Shown one piece after another: positions 42,451 through 52,809 of a stretch of 64,000 bases of DNA; within the stretch, counting starts at the first letter, position 1; every line of letters begins with the position of its first letter. Below the pieces are notes generated by a model, which had not been told where the DNA came from, did not search any database, and saw only the letters and a program-made list of their open reading frames with translations. This stretch comes from Aquilaria yunnanensis. Taxonomy: Eukaryota > Streptophyta > Magnoliopsida > Malvales > Thymelaeaceae. The stretch covers positions 57,596,501 through 57,660,500 of the forward strand of contig CM077596.1 in assembly GCA_039654915.1 (NCBI GenBank). Direction: 5' to 3'. Both the position numbers and the translations under genes were made by a program.

Positions 42451-44568
42451 ATGGTATCAAGTGGAAAGGGAAAGGCTTCAAGCTCTTCATCCCACACCGA
42501 TTTGAGGTTTTTTTTTGTGGCCTTTCCCGACCGGTGACCCGTGGGGCTCATATTCAACAAACTGACGATGACGAGCAATTCGATATAAGTCAATACGACT
42601 TGGGCCTCGACAATCAACTTTCCAATGATGACGTTGAGAAGGTAGAGCCAATGGCATTAGAGAATGTTGGTGGATGAGATGGTTCTCAACAGACCCTGAC
42701 AAGCCATCAACCCGAACTTCCACCACAAGATAAGACGTTGAGGCTCACCGCATGGGTTTGGGAGCATTTTGACCAAGTTTTCCAGAAGGATACTCATGGA
42801 AATGATGCAAGGTTCGCAAATTGCAAACATTGCAAGATAAAGGTCGCGCACAAGAAGAACTCTGGCACAAGAACACTGAGATGTCACATGAAACATAAGT
42901 ATCCGAATTTATGTCCAGATGCAGCTGCTAGTATCGGCAGTCAGACACAACTTGCAAGTATTGCCGGCGGATCATATATTTTTAGATTTAATCAAAAAGA
43001 TTGTAGAGAAGGCATGGTAGAATGGATGATGTTAACTAAAAAACCATTTACACAATCGGAATAGGCACATGAAAAAATAGATTAAATCACAATTAAACCC
43101 TGCTTTTAAAAGAACATCTAGAACTACTACTAGAAGGGAGGTATTTAAAATTTATAAAGCTGGTAAATCAAACTTACAAGCATACTTCTTTACTTTTGAT
43201 CATTCTATCTTATTCACTGGTGACATGTGGACTTCACCACTAGGACAAGATTATTATTGTATAACTGCACATTGAATTGATGATAGTTGGGTTGTTCAAA
43301 AACGTATCATTACATTTAAGTGGATGGAAGTCGATCATACTGGTTGGAATATATTCCAAGTTATTTCAAAAAGTTTAAAAGAATTTTTTTGTCATGACAA
43401 AATTTTTAGCATAACATTTGATAATGCATCAAACAACGATGTCGCGGCTAAGACATTGAAGGAATCACTAGAACCAGTCCGTGATGCCGCATTTTTTCAT
43501 ATTAGATGTGTATGTCATATTTTAAACTTAGCTGTCCAAAAAGGTCTTCAAGTTTTAAGTACTAAAATTACTCCAATCAGGTGGGCAATCCATTATTTTA
43601 AGTCAAGAACCAAAGTTTTCAAAGAGTTTAAGCAATATTGTATAGAAAATGGCCTCGATTTTAGTTGGAAATGTTTTAAACTTGATTGTCATACCCGATG
43701 GAACTTGACTTACGAGATGTTGATAGATGTGATGCCATTTGCTGCACACATGACATGTTTTATAAATGTCAAAGAAAAGAAAACGATTTTGAAACAAGAG
43801 ATGTGAGATAAATTGTCAAAATTGGCTGTTGTACTACAATATTTTTATGATGCCACTGTTTTTTGCTCCGGTGTATACTATCCCACATCACACAAACTTT
43901 TAATGCATATGGTCAACATTGCATAGGTTTTTAACCAATACAAAGATGACGAGTTCTTAAAAGACACAATTAAGGCCATGAAAGACAAATGGATTTTATA
44001 TTTTAGTACTATACCCCCAATCTATTTACTTGCATCTGCACTAGACCCGACCGTCAGAATCACAGGTACACAGTAACTACTTGAGGGTTATTATAGTTTC
44101 TTAGAAATGGCACATATTTCTGTTCATGCTATAACTACCACTATTGATGAGCACTTGCGAGAGTTATTTAAAATTTATGCCGACCGGCATAAGGATAAGG
44201 TTGCGAACACTACTTCATCTACCATCAGGTGTTCATCATTGTCGGGCTCATCATCATTCAATCCGGCGGAACAACTCCTTAAACGGCCCCGTGCTGCAAC
44301 ATCCGGCCTTAATGAAGTGGACGCATACCTCAACTTGGTTTGGGAGAATAGTGAGACCGACATTCTAGAATGGTGGAAAGTAAGAAGCAACAAATTTCCA
44401 ATACTCTTCATAATTGCCAAAAAAGTTCTAGCTGTTCCCGTCTCAATAGTTGCATCTAAGTCCACTTTCAGCACTGGGAAACGTGTAATTTCAGAGAAAC
44501 GCGCAAGGTTATTAGCAGATGCAGTTAAAGTTTGTATATGCAACCGTGATTGGGGTCTTGCAGCTTAA
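42451..44568 (+). pseudogene. hAT transposase, slightly degenerate (BED/dimerization)
   Basis: Starts at ATG 42451 (MVSSGKGKASSSSS). A frame change within a T8 run near 42515 leads into the second frame. The BED finger CKHCKIKV...HMKH lies near 42826-42897, then TGDMWTS near 43222, ITFDNASNND near 43410, RCVCHILNLAVQKGL near 43510, LDPTVR near 44044, and the dimerization domain with VPVSIVASKSTFS and RDWG at the end (44107-44568). Several stops remain (near 42676, 43062, 43804). The protein would cut and join DNA at the element ends; now probably not functional. Confidence 0.85.
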
Positions 44569-45042
44569 AGATTACAAGACCACAAGAGTTCCGACGATAA
44601 AAACCCCGATGAGATAGATGCTTAAATCCACAACTTGCTCATTATTTTCCTACTTTGTAGTTGATTTGATTTTGCTGTTTAGCACAGATCGTAACTTTTT
44701 ATTTTGCATTTAATTTTATGGAACGTTTTGCTATTGACTCATGTAAAGCCCGTTCCAAGTTATGTAAGTACTGTTTGGCTTTAAAATTAATAAAATTTCA
44801 CACCGGTTGTGGTGTTTTACCATTAAAATAAGTAGTTTTAAAAATTTTTGTTTTAAAATTAATTTTTAAAAATTAAAAATTAAAAATTGCAGGCCTAGGA
44901 CCGAATTCGGCCCAGCTCGGCCCAGGGCTGGGTCAAGCCCGGCACGCCTAAACCCGGGTCATGCCCGGGCCCAATAAATAGAGGACCGATCTTGGCCGGT
45001 CCGGTCCGGTCCAGAGTCGGGTCGGCCCACTGTGCATCATTA

Positions 45043-45205
45043 CTCCCGAGCAAACATGCCTCCAACCCATGCAAGCCTAGATCCAAAAGCCCTACGTTAC
45101 TAAATGCTTCCATATGCCGAGATGCTCTCGGACAACCTCTCTCTTTTTCAGATGCCCATAGGAGTTCATTGAAATCACCCATTACTAACCAAGGTAGAGT
45201 ATTTT
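45043..45205 (-). pseudogene. LINE endonuclease fragment
   Basis: Minus-strand reading: LPWLVMGDFNELL (the GDFNE motif of the plant LINE endonuclease), then GCPRASRHMEAFSN and GLLDLGLHG. It continues on the other side of the hAT element at 41916 as VLVHERLDNDYAIWL (compare ERLDRAL.N..W). The upstream end near 45205 is where LINE homology stops. Confidence 0.8.
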
Positions 45206-46355
45206 GTTCTTATTTATATAGAAAAATATAAATCCTCAAAGAATATAGAAAAATATGATAATAAAATTTTAATTTTTTGTTATTTTTAATTGTTAAAAAA
45301 TGATTACAAAATTGAAGCTTGCAAATTTAGGTCTAATGCATTTATGATTAATTTGGATTCAGCCAAAATGACTTTTTTTTATTTTTATGATTTTTTTGAA
45401 CTCAAATATTTGAAAGCTAATATTATATATGTATATAGAATCTGTTGAAAAATATTTTCTAATATTAAATTTTTATGAATTAGTTACTTAACCTAAAAAG
45501 AAGAAACATAAATTAATAAAAATTAATTACATTAAAAAAATTTATTCAATTAATTATTATACCTATAGTGTATAACCGTTTAAATTACATTAGTTATACA
45601 CGAAAAAAAAAATTATAAACATTTTGGACCTTACTAGAAAATTTTTACTATAAAGTTTAACATAAAACTTCTATTGGTACATTATCTTTATTTGAGGGTA
45701 AAATAGTTTTTGTCTTATTTATATTTAAATATTTTCATTAATTGTTAAGCAATAGCTGTAGAAAAAATTAGGAAAATTATCTACTTGAAAAGAAAAACAA
45801 AAAAAAAAAACCTGTGATTTTTTAGGATTGGCATACTACCAGTCAGGAGATTACTGTTGTGGATCTCATACAGTACCACCACCGATGATGAAATAGTATG
45901 AATAAAAAGTCTGGCACCCTTTTACATATTTGGTGTCTTGGTTGTCTCGACTTTAGGATCTTTGTCTTTAAATATTTTTAGTTTGGTCCTCGCCATTTTG
46001 GCGTAGTGATGAGTTATTGAGCCTTTCATCAGCTCAATTAGGTTTTGATTATAATGCTTCTAAGTACAAAAAAAAATGCTTTTGATTTTTAGTTTTTAAA
46101 ATAAAATATATTATAGTATTTGTAACTAAATGGTTGTATAACAAAATTTTATTAATATTTAAAATAATTTTGTACTTTTATTTCTTTTATTTCTTAAAAT
46201 TATGGTTCTACTGTTTATAATATATTATTAATGTGAGATAAACTCTACATTCTAAAATATAGATGATTCCTTACGTGTCAATATGTTATAATAAATGAGA
46301 TGACTAAGAGCTTGGTATAATTTTTTTAACCTTGTATTTGGTAGGAAATCATTTA
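45206..46355. other. AT-rich intergenic DNA, nothing firm
   Basis: About 1.15 kb, very AT-rich apart from 45830-46050. No coding frame, terminal repeat or RNA gene was recognised. Confidence 0.4.
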
Positions 46356-46436
46356 CTATTTATTGTTTAAAAAAAACTCAACATATAAAGGACGAACAAA
46401 AAAGAAAAGAAAAAGAAGTGGTCCAACGAGTCTGAC

Positions 46437-47045
46437 CTCGGGCTTGTAGGAAGGTCTGCTGCGGTAGCGTTGACCCACGGCCTGGCCGTCGTCATCCTTA
46501 AAACATACAATGTTCTTCTTCCACCGCCGGGTCTGGTCGTACCCCAGAAAAATCCACCCAACCAGAAATTCAAAAGCTTGGAGCTTTTCATTCTTCAAGG
46601 CGACCGTCAAAGCTGTCTCGCTTCTAACCGTCACATCTTCCATGGATTCCGGCGAAGCCGCCAGAAATGTCCCCAGGAGCTCCACGTTTCCTGTCTGCGC
46701 CGCGCAGTGCAACGGAGTGAAACCCTCGAATCCGCTGTGCCGGATCAGATCGGCATCCCTCTTGGTCAGCTGAGTCGCGGCCTTGGTCTGGCCGTGAACG
46801 ACAGCGGCATGGACAGGGCTAAAACCGTCGGCGTTCGACTTCCTGGCGTAAGAAGGCATCAGTCTCATCATCTCCGCCGCAAACGGGACCTGCCCCTCCG
46901 ACGCTGCGACGTGTAAAGGAGTATCCAGAAATGGGGTCTCGTCGATTCGTCGGAGAACATCTGGATTCCGACGGATTGTCTCGTGCAAGAGCTTGATATC
47001 TCCCGATCTAGCTGCCTCTGTCAGCCTCTGCTGCTCATCCATCAT
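46437..47045 (-). pseudogene. BDA1-like ankyrin fragment, first exon only
   Basis: ATG at 47045 (MMDEQQRLTEAARSGD) opens an ankyrin block like exon 1 of the gene at 22845-24240: RIDETPFLDTPLHVAA, EGFTPLHCAAQTGN, SETALTVALKNEKLQAFEFL. The usual intron position would be CCCGAG|GTCAGA at 46437. No exon with the PGG and membrane segments was found in the 1.1 kb downstream, so the membrane part is missing; the frame runs on to 46356 without family similarity. It may be a truncated gene or a soluble ankyrin protein. The N-terminus is closer to the family's usual MD..L..AA start than that of the intact gene. Confidence 0.7.
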
Positions 47046-47134
47046 GTTGTCTTCTTTGTGACTTCCGGGTAATGGCTACTTGATAAATTTATGGTATCGA
47101 GCAATGCAAGAAATTGTTTTATTATTATTATATT

Positions 47135-47556
47135 AGGGTTAATGACATATTGCCCATTGAGGTTTAAATGAAATTACACTTTAATCCTCTTATTAAAAAA
47201 GTATACACTTTACCCCCTCCCTTCTTAATACAGCCCATAAGCAACTTTTGAAATTTTAATTCAGATTGTACAATTGTCATCTTCAAGCAATTTGAATCTA
47301 TATAGTATTTTTTTTTATAAATAATTGATATTTAAAAAATACTATTTAAAAAAAAAAAGAAGAAATATAGAAAAAAAACTAATAATTTAAAATATCCATT
47401 AACTTTAAAAAAATACCATACATATTAAAATTACTAAACGATAGTTATCATAATATCTAATTTAAGATTTCAGAAGTTACTGTCGGACTATATTAAAAAG
47501 GTTAGGGCAAAGTGTAGTTTCACCCAAACCTAAGGGAACAAATTGTAATTATCCCT
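47135..47556. mobile_element. MITE-like element with AGGG(T/A)TAAT ends
   Basis: Left end AGGGTTAATGACATATTGCC; right end, inverted, AGGGATAATTACAATTTGTT. Inward similarity continues (GGTTT.AATGAAATTACACTT versus GGTTTGGGTGAAACTACACTT). Both flanks are ATT-rich (TTATTATTATATT and TATTATTATTATT), so the duplication length cannot be read. Confidence 0.65.
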
Positions 47557-47576
47557 TATTATTATTATTATTTGCA

Positions 47577-48663
47577 TAAATTGCACCCGTAGCCCCTAAC
47601 CTTTTATTATTGTCCTATTTTGATCCCTAAACTCAAAACTTCGCATGAAACGCCCTAAATCTCAATTTTTTATTTCATTTTAGACCTTTAAATGACAGAA
47701 AGTATTAAAAATAACAAAAATGGCTATGTGGCATGCCAACTTGAAATAGTTGCCGATGTAGCACAATGAATCACCAGCTATAGATGCACATAATTAGCCA
47801 CATTAGACATTTAGGGCTTATACTATAAAAAATGAAGAAACTTAGGGCCTATACAGGATTAGTCCACATCTTTCACTCCTTTTCCCTCCTCCGCCGCTCC
47901 AACCTTTCATTACCTCCTCCTGTTGCATAACATTCCAATGACTTCCAACCTCCATCTGCTGCCATCAGCCCTCCTAGCTGGCCGCCCTCGATTTGCCTAA
48001 CGCTGCACCACACATCTTAGACGTTGCCTCTCCGCCGTCCGCGCTAAGCCGATGGAGAAGAGGGGAAGAACGATTTGCGTCCATCTTTGCTACTTTCGGT
48101 TTGCCGACTGCCTCCACTACTGCTTGTCATACCCATTTTGCGACACCGCCACTGAAGCCTCGTCCTCCATTTAGCCGTCCAGCTAGCGAATTGAAGTCAA
48201 ACCCACAACCTAACCCATCTCCCACCGTCGACCTAATGAAACATTTGGGTAAATTGTACCCGTGGCTGAAATCGAGGGTTGGAATCGGACGAAATTAGGG
48301 GTTGGAATCACAGAAAATCGGACAGCAATCAGCTGAGGCAGGAGGAGGCAAAGGAGGGCTGGAGGCGGCGAGGGAGGGAAGAGGAAGGAAGGATAGATGT
48401 GGGCTAACCCTGTATGGGCCCTGAATTTCTTCATTTTTTTGTAGCATAGGCCCAAAATGTTTGATTTGGCCAATTTTGAGCATCTACCCCAAGTTGGCAT
48501 ACCACGTGGTCATTTATGTTATTTTTAACACTTTCCTTTTTTCAGAGGTCTAAAATAGATTAAAAAATTGATATTGAGGATGTCTCATATGAATTTTTGA
48601 GGTTAGGGTTCAAAATGAGATAATAATAAAATATTATAGGCCACAGATACGATTTATCCATTA
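47577..48663. mobile_element. 1.09-kb element with about 290-bp inverted ends
   Basis: The first about 300 bases and the last about 270 are inverted copies: ATAAATTGCACCCGTAGCCC and, from the right, ATAAATCGTATCTGTGGCCT; then GAAAGTATTAAAAATAACAA versus GAAAGTGTTAAAAATAACAT; then GGCTTATACTATAAAAAATG versus GGCCTATGCTACAAAAAAAT. The middle (47880-48395) is GC-richer, with frames on both strands (47993-48298 plus, 48210-48500 minus) lacking a known domain. Long inverted ends fit a Mutator-like or foldback non-autonomous element that has picked up unrelated DNA. RNA from it would fold into a long hairpin. Confidence 0.75.
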
Positions 48664-49864
48664 TTGTTGTTGTTGTTGTGGTGAAAACCACATAAGTTTG
48701 GCCAAACCTCACTTTGTGTGGCCCTTATTTCAAATATCTACAGTTACCCGCTGATGGTGTGACACAGTTAATCGTCAATACATGAAAAGAAAAAACCCCC
48801 TTTTACTACCCTAACTTTATTTGTTCGATAACTTTGTCCCCCAAATTGAAACTCGAACCCAGAAATCTAGAAATCAAATTGAAACTCAAATCGAGAAACT
48901 TGAATCTGAAACCAAATTGAAACTCGAATATGAAACCAAATAATCTGAAAAACAAAAATCAATCAAAATAATCAAACAGACAAGCATCTCGGCGTGATAA
49001 TCAAACAAATATCAAACCAGCTAAAGGCGATTCTGGAGAGACGAGTACAACAACCAAATCGGACTTGCCGGAGTAGAATCAGGAGATGAATCAGACGAAG
49101 AAGCTTCCCGATCTCATAACGGCCGAGGACAAGGGACTCCTTGGTGGTGGCGCCGGGTTGGGAATCACGAACGCCGTAATCGGCAAGGACAGGCGTGCAA
49201 TGGCGACGTCGGCGGCAAGGACAGAATCGGCGAAAGGTTCGGGAATATGGTTACTCTAAATAACTTTATTATAGGGCCAAAACAATTGACACTTTGAACC
49301 ACCAGGATATGACCTTCTTACTTGATTTCCTTCAATTTTTTTAAAATGATATTAACATTTTCAAACCATAAATCCTGAAACATCTAGGCATAGAACCTGA
49401 AAACTTAATATATTTTTTTTATTTATCTTTATTTATCTTTTAAATATTTTAGTTAATTATGAATCCAAGTCATAAATCTTATCGGATCACTCAACTATAG
49501 GTTTTAAATTTAATTTAATAATTATTTATTTTAATGATTTTAAGTGAGCATTTTAAACTATGGATCTTATCAGATCAGCTGGATATGAATTTTAAAATTT
49601 ATTTTTAATTATTATCCTAAATTCATCTGAAGGTTTTATTAAACCCATAAAAAATTGAATTTTTTAAGTGTGATTTTTAAAATGTATTATGAGATTCAAA
49701 ATAAATGTAAAATTAAACTATTTTAAAATTAAAAGAAAATAAAAGATAAACAAAGGGATAAGTAAATAAATAAATAAATATAAAAAAAAACATCTTGAAT
49801 TATATTCTTATGTGAATTTAATAATTAAATTTAATGCCCGCCAGACAAATAAATAAATAATTAA
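48664..49864. other. Unassigned flank with simple repeats
   Basis: Begins with a (TTG)n run at 48665-48680. 48840-48960 contains a short repetition of GAAACTCGAA(C/T/A)...GAAACCAAA. 49020-49250 is GC-richer (CGGCGGCAAGGACAG) without a domain. 49260-49860 is AT-rich. No gene or element end was fixed. Confidence 0.35.
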
Positions 49865-51033
49865 TTAATTAACATAAAAAACTTCGCTGTCAGTGGCCCA
49901 CAAAAAAAGGAGATTGACTAGATCGGATCCAGATGGCAATCGGGTTGGGTTTGGCGGGTCGCGATCCGGGTTCCTCTTCAATTCTTCGTTCGGCAGCGTA
50001 ACGGGGACGGCGGTGGCGTGGCTCTGCTTGGCGGCAATGCGGAGTCCACCAGGAGGGGCTGACGGAGAGTGGAGAGGCGGCTGACGGTGGCGGCGGATCA
50101 AAGGAGGAAACTCTTGGGACGACGGTGGGACGAGGGACGAGGTGGCGGCAGAGGATGACCGGCGGCGTGGCTGGTGGCAGTTGGGAATCGAGCAGCGAGC
50201 TGGAAGCGTCAAGGGGTAGTGGCGGTGCTTGGCTGGAGGGCAACCGGAAGACGAAGGCTAGAGGCTGGAAGGCGACAGATGACAGAGGGGAAGCACCAGG
50301 GATGGCGGCGCAGTGGGGGAGGAGTTTAGGGCTCTCGGGTAGGGTAGTGAAAAGTTAGGGGCTTAAGCCGGTAGTTCTCCGTTTTTAGGTAGGAGCTTAG
50401 GGTTTCGAATTTTCTCCTCCTTTTTTCTCTATAATAATGACCCATACTTATACTAGAGAATGTATAAAACGTGATCAACAAGGTTTTTGAGACTTTGAAC
50501 TTCATGCAAAACAAATTTGAAGAGGTTTAAGTCAATTAGGATATAATCTGGTAAAAATATCAATTGTAGTCCAAAAAAACTCTCAAGCTGTTGATTTGGC
50601 CCCAAATTCTGTGCGAATTCCAACCTGACCCAAAACTCTTCTGATTTGCCAATTGAGCCCAAAACTTCGTAAAAATGCCAGATTTCACCTAGAATTTCAC
50701 GGTTTTACCAGATTTGCCTCAAATTTTTTGGGAATTTGTCTAAAACTTTCTAAAAACTCACGGTTTCCATCCAAGCTTTTTTTTTGTGGCTAAATCGACC
50801 TTACAAAACCTTTTGGACTTCAAATTAGTGCCTAAACTAAGTGAATTCTTATATGATTGTTCTAAACACAAAATTACAACATAATCTAAATGCACCCGAA
50901 CTTATTAACTGCCTAATCTCTAAAATGACCAAAAAGATCAAATTGTCCTTAAAAACAAAAATGCTACCTAAACTAATTTTCTTAACCTAGAACTAGACAA
51001 AGTTAGTGCCCAGACAAAATTGGGTGTTAACAG
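49865..51033 (-). mobile_element. LTR copy B
   Basis: On the minus strand it begins TGTTAACACCCAATTTTGTC at 51033, as copy A at 16501 does on the plus strand. It carries a TATAAGTATGGG stretch near 50460-50445 in place of the TATA box, and the GC-rich leader down to about 49890. Frames at 49865-50358 on both strands lie in this leader and are low-complexity (Pro/Ser/Arg). No PBS or pol follows, so it is a solo or truncated LTR. The lower boundary is approximate. Confidence 0.55.
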
Positions 51034-51413
51034 GTTTCAATGCCCAGCAATAGAGATCTCCTTTGAGTGGGATGGCTCGATGGTTGTCCGTTAACATCTA
51101 AAGGGTAGCTGCGAGTTCACGAGGGCTCTAGGCCAGGCTGGTGCCTATGTTGAGGTGAGGCTGGCTTCTGGAGGAACGGCACTATGAGAATCAGAAGATG
51201 GGGGGTCGAGGGTGAATCAAAGCCGGCGGTCGATTGGAGTTTGAAATCACTAAGATTCAAAAAGGATAAATGGAAAATGAAAAAAAAATTATTATTCCTG
51301 AGAAAGTTAGGGGTTTTTAAAATTGGTAGGGTAGAAAGTGTAGGTATTTAAAACAAGGGAGACAAAAAGTGAGGTAAGAGCAAACCTCAGGAGGTTTTTT
51401 GTAATGTTTCCTT
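51034..51413. mobile_element. Single arm of a MITE-like element
   Basis: Read from the right, AGGAAACATTACAAAAAACC then CCTGAGGTTTGCTCTTACC resembles the ends of the elements at 27742 and 47135. The opposite arm was not found; LTR copy B may have been inserted into it. 51060-51240 is GC-richer and unassigned. Confidence 0.4.
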
Positions 51414-51855
51414 ATTAATTATTGGTTCTTGTTTAGCCATAAGTGCTTTTGAATCTATTGAAGATACCCTGTGGTCCCTAGTGCGGACGTTTGCCTCTAA
51501 CGGAGTATAGTGTTATTAAGTGGCAAATTTCTAGGTTAAGAGTGACTACTTTAAGTATCTGGCACTGAATTGGTAGTGTTTGCTTTTAGTTTCTGAATGT
51601 CTACAATTCATTTTTCAAGTGGTGAAAATAAGGCAATTTGATTCTTTTAAGTTTACCTTTAATTAGGAGATAATCATGTTAGTTTTAAGGATATTTAAAT
51701 AGAAAAATCAAGTAATATTTTTATAGTTTTCTACACGATTGTATATTGTCTACATGTAGATGAACTCGAATACATTTTATATAAAACTAGACATAATTTA
51801 CATGTAATTGGATACTTTATATATGGAATTAGACATCTCACCATTGATTTTTATG
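51414..51855. other. AT-rich spacer, nothing recognised
   Basis: About 440 bp without coding, terminal-repeat or RNA-gene signals. Confidence 0.45.
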
Positions 51856-52809
51856 CATTACAACGCAAAAACAAATAAGTGACTGAACTTCAGTCCCTTT
51901 TTAGTTCAGTCACAAATTAGTTGCTTTTTTGTGGGGCTCACTAAAATTGCAACCAAACAGATTCAATTGATTTTTGGAAAAGAAAATTGAAATTCAGTTG
52001 TTATTCAATTGCTTTGGTTTAGTCGCCAAAATGTAGTCACTAATCAGTCATTTTTGTTTATAAAAATTTGAAAATCAGTCACTTTTCAGTCGTAGTTGTA
52101 GAACAAAAACTCACCTCCTTCTCCACTCATCCATTATTGTCGCTATTTTCTTCTCTTTTCTTCTTCTCTGGTCGGAGACTTCTGCCCCAAGCTTTTTCAA
52201 TTTCTCTATCATAATATACCAACAGATTGTTTGCCATGGTGATAAAGGTAATTTTTGTTCAACTTGATTTATTTGATAAGTACTAACAAAATAAGTTTTA
52301 TTTACATATGTATTATAAATAAACTGTAAAATGTCTGTCAATGTTTTTTTATCTTTCAGAAAAACTATGTATATTGAGTAACTGTAAGGATATATAGCTA
52401 TTTTATATACATAATAAGTCTTTATTTGGAAATCATTGATTGTTTATTTTGGATAGTTCAGAAATGAATCTACACCTCAATTGTACTTCACCGTTTGTGA
52501 TTTATTTTAGTGATGAATAAATTTGGGCTAGGCTGAACTGTTTCCTTAGTTGCCAACTATAAGATTTCAGTCTCACATAAACGGTGCATTACAGGGAACT
52601 AAGGTGGGATGCTGCTAAATTTTATTCATTGTATTAAGATAAATTACACCATAGAAGTACAATCTTGATGTTTCATTTCTGAATAGGCTAAGGCCATTTC
52701 CCTATAGAATTTATGTAGGTTTTAGGTTCACAATCATATATATTTGTAATGTCTTTTTATTTGTAATTCACAATATGTTTGTAAATTTGTATTATAGGAA
52801 ATAGGAGCA

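Larger units (their letters stand above)
41925..45042 (+). mobile_element. hAT DNA transposon, 3.1 kb, perfect 8-bp duplication
   Basis: Ends TAGAGATGCAAAGTGGGCCG and, inverted, TAATGATGCACAGTGGGCCG. CTCCCGAG occurs immediately outside both ends (41917-41924 and 45043-45050). GC-rich GGCCCGGCC-type subterminal repeats lie at both sides. A transposase gene with TATA box lies inside. The duplication is perfect, and the frame is less damaged than in the hAT at 545-5634, so this is the younger hAT insertion. Confidence 0.93.
29081..45205 (-). mobile_element. Degenerate LINE (plant L1-type), cut by five insertions
   Basis: Read on the minus strand, the pieces join in LINE order: endonuclease (45205-45043, then 41924-41861, then 40359-39997), reverse transcriptase and zinc-knuckle region (34717-32184), RNase H (29742-29332) and a short 3' end to an A8 run (29088-29081). 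The joins fall exactly at the target duplications of the inserted elements. The ORF2 reading has many stops and frameshifts. The 5' part of the endonuclease and ORF1 are missing, so the LINE was 5' truncated at about 45205, as is usual for LINE insertion by target-primed reverse transcription. Confidence 0.8.

Noticed and set aside
49865..50358. Frames of 62-117 codons on both strands
   Set aside because: Same leader of the LTR family; low-complexity composition and no conservation pattern.
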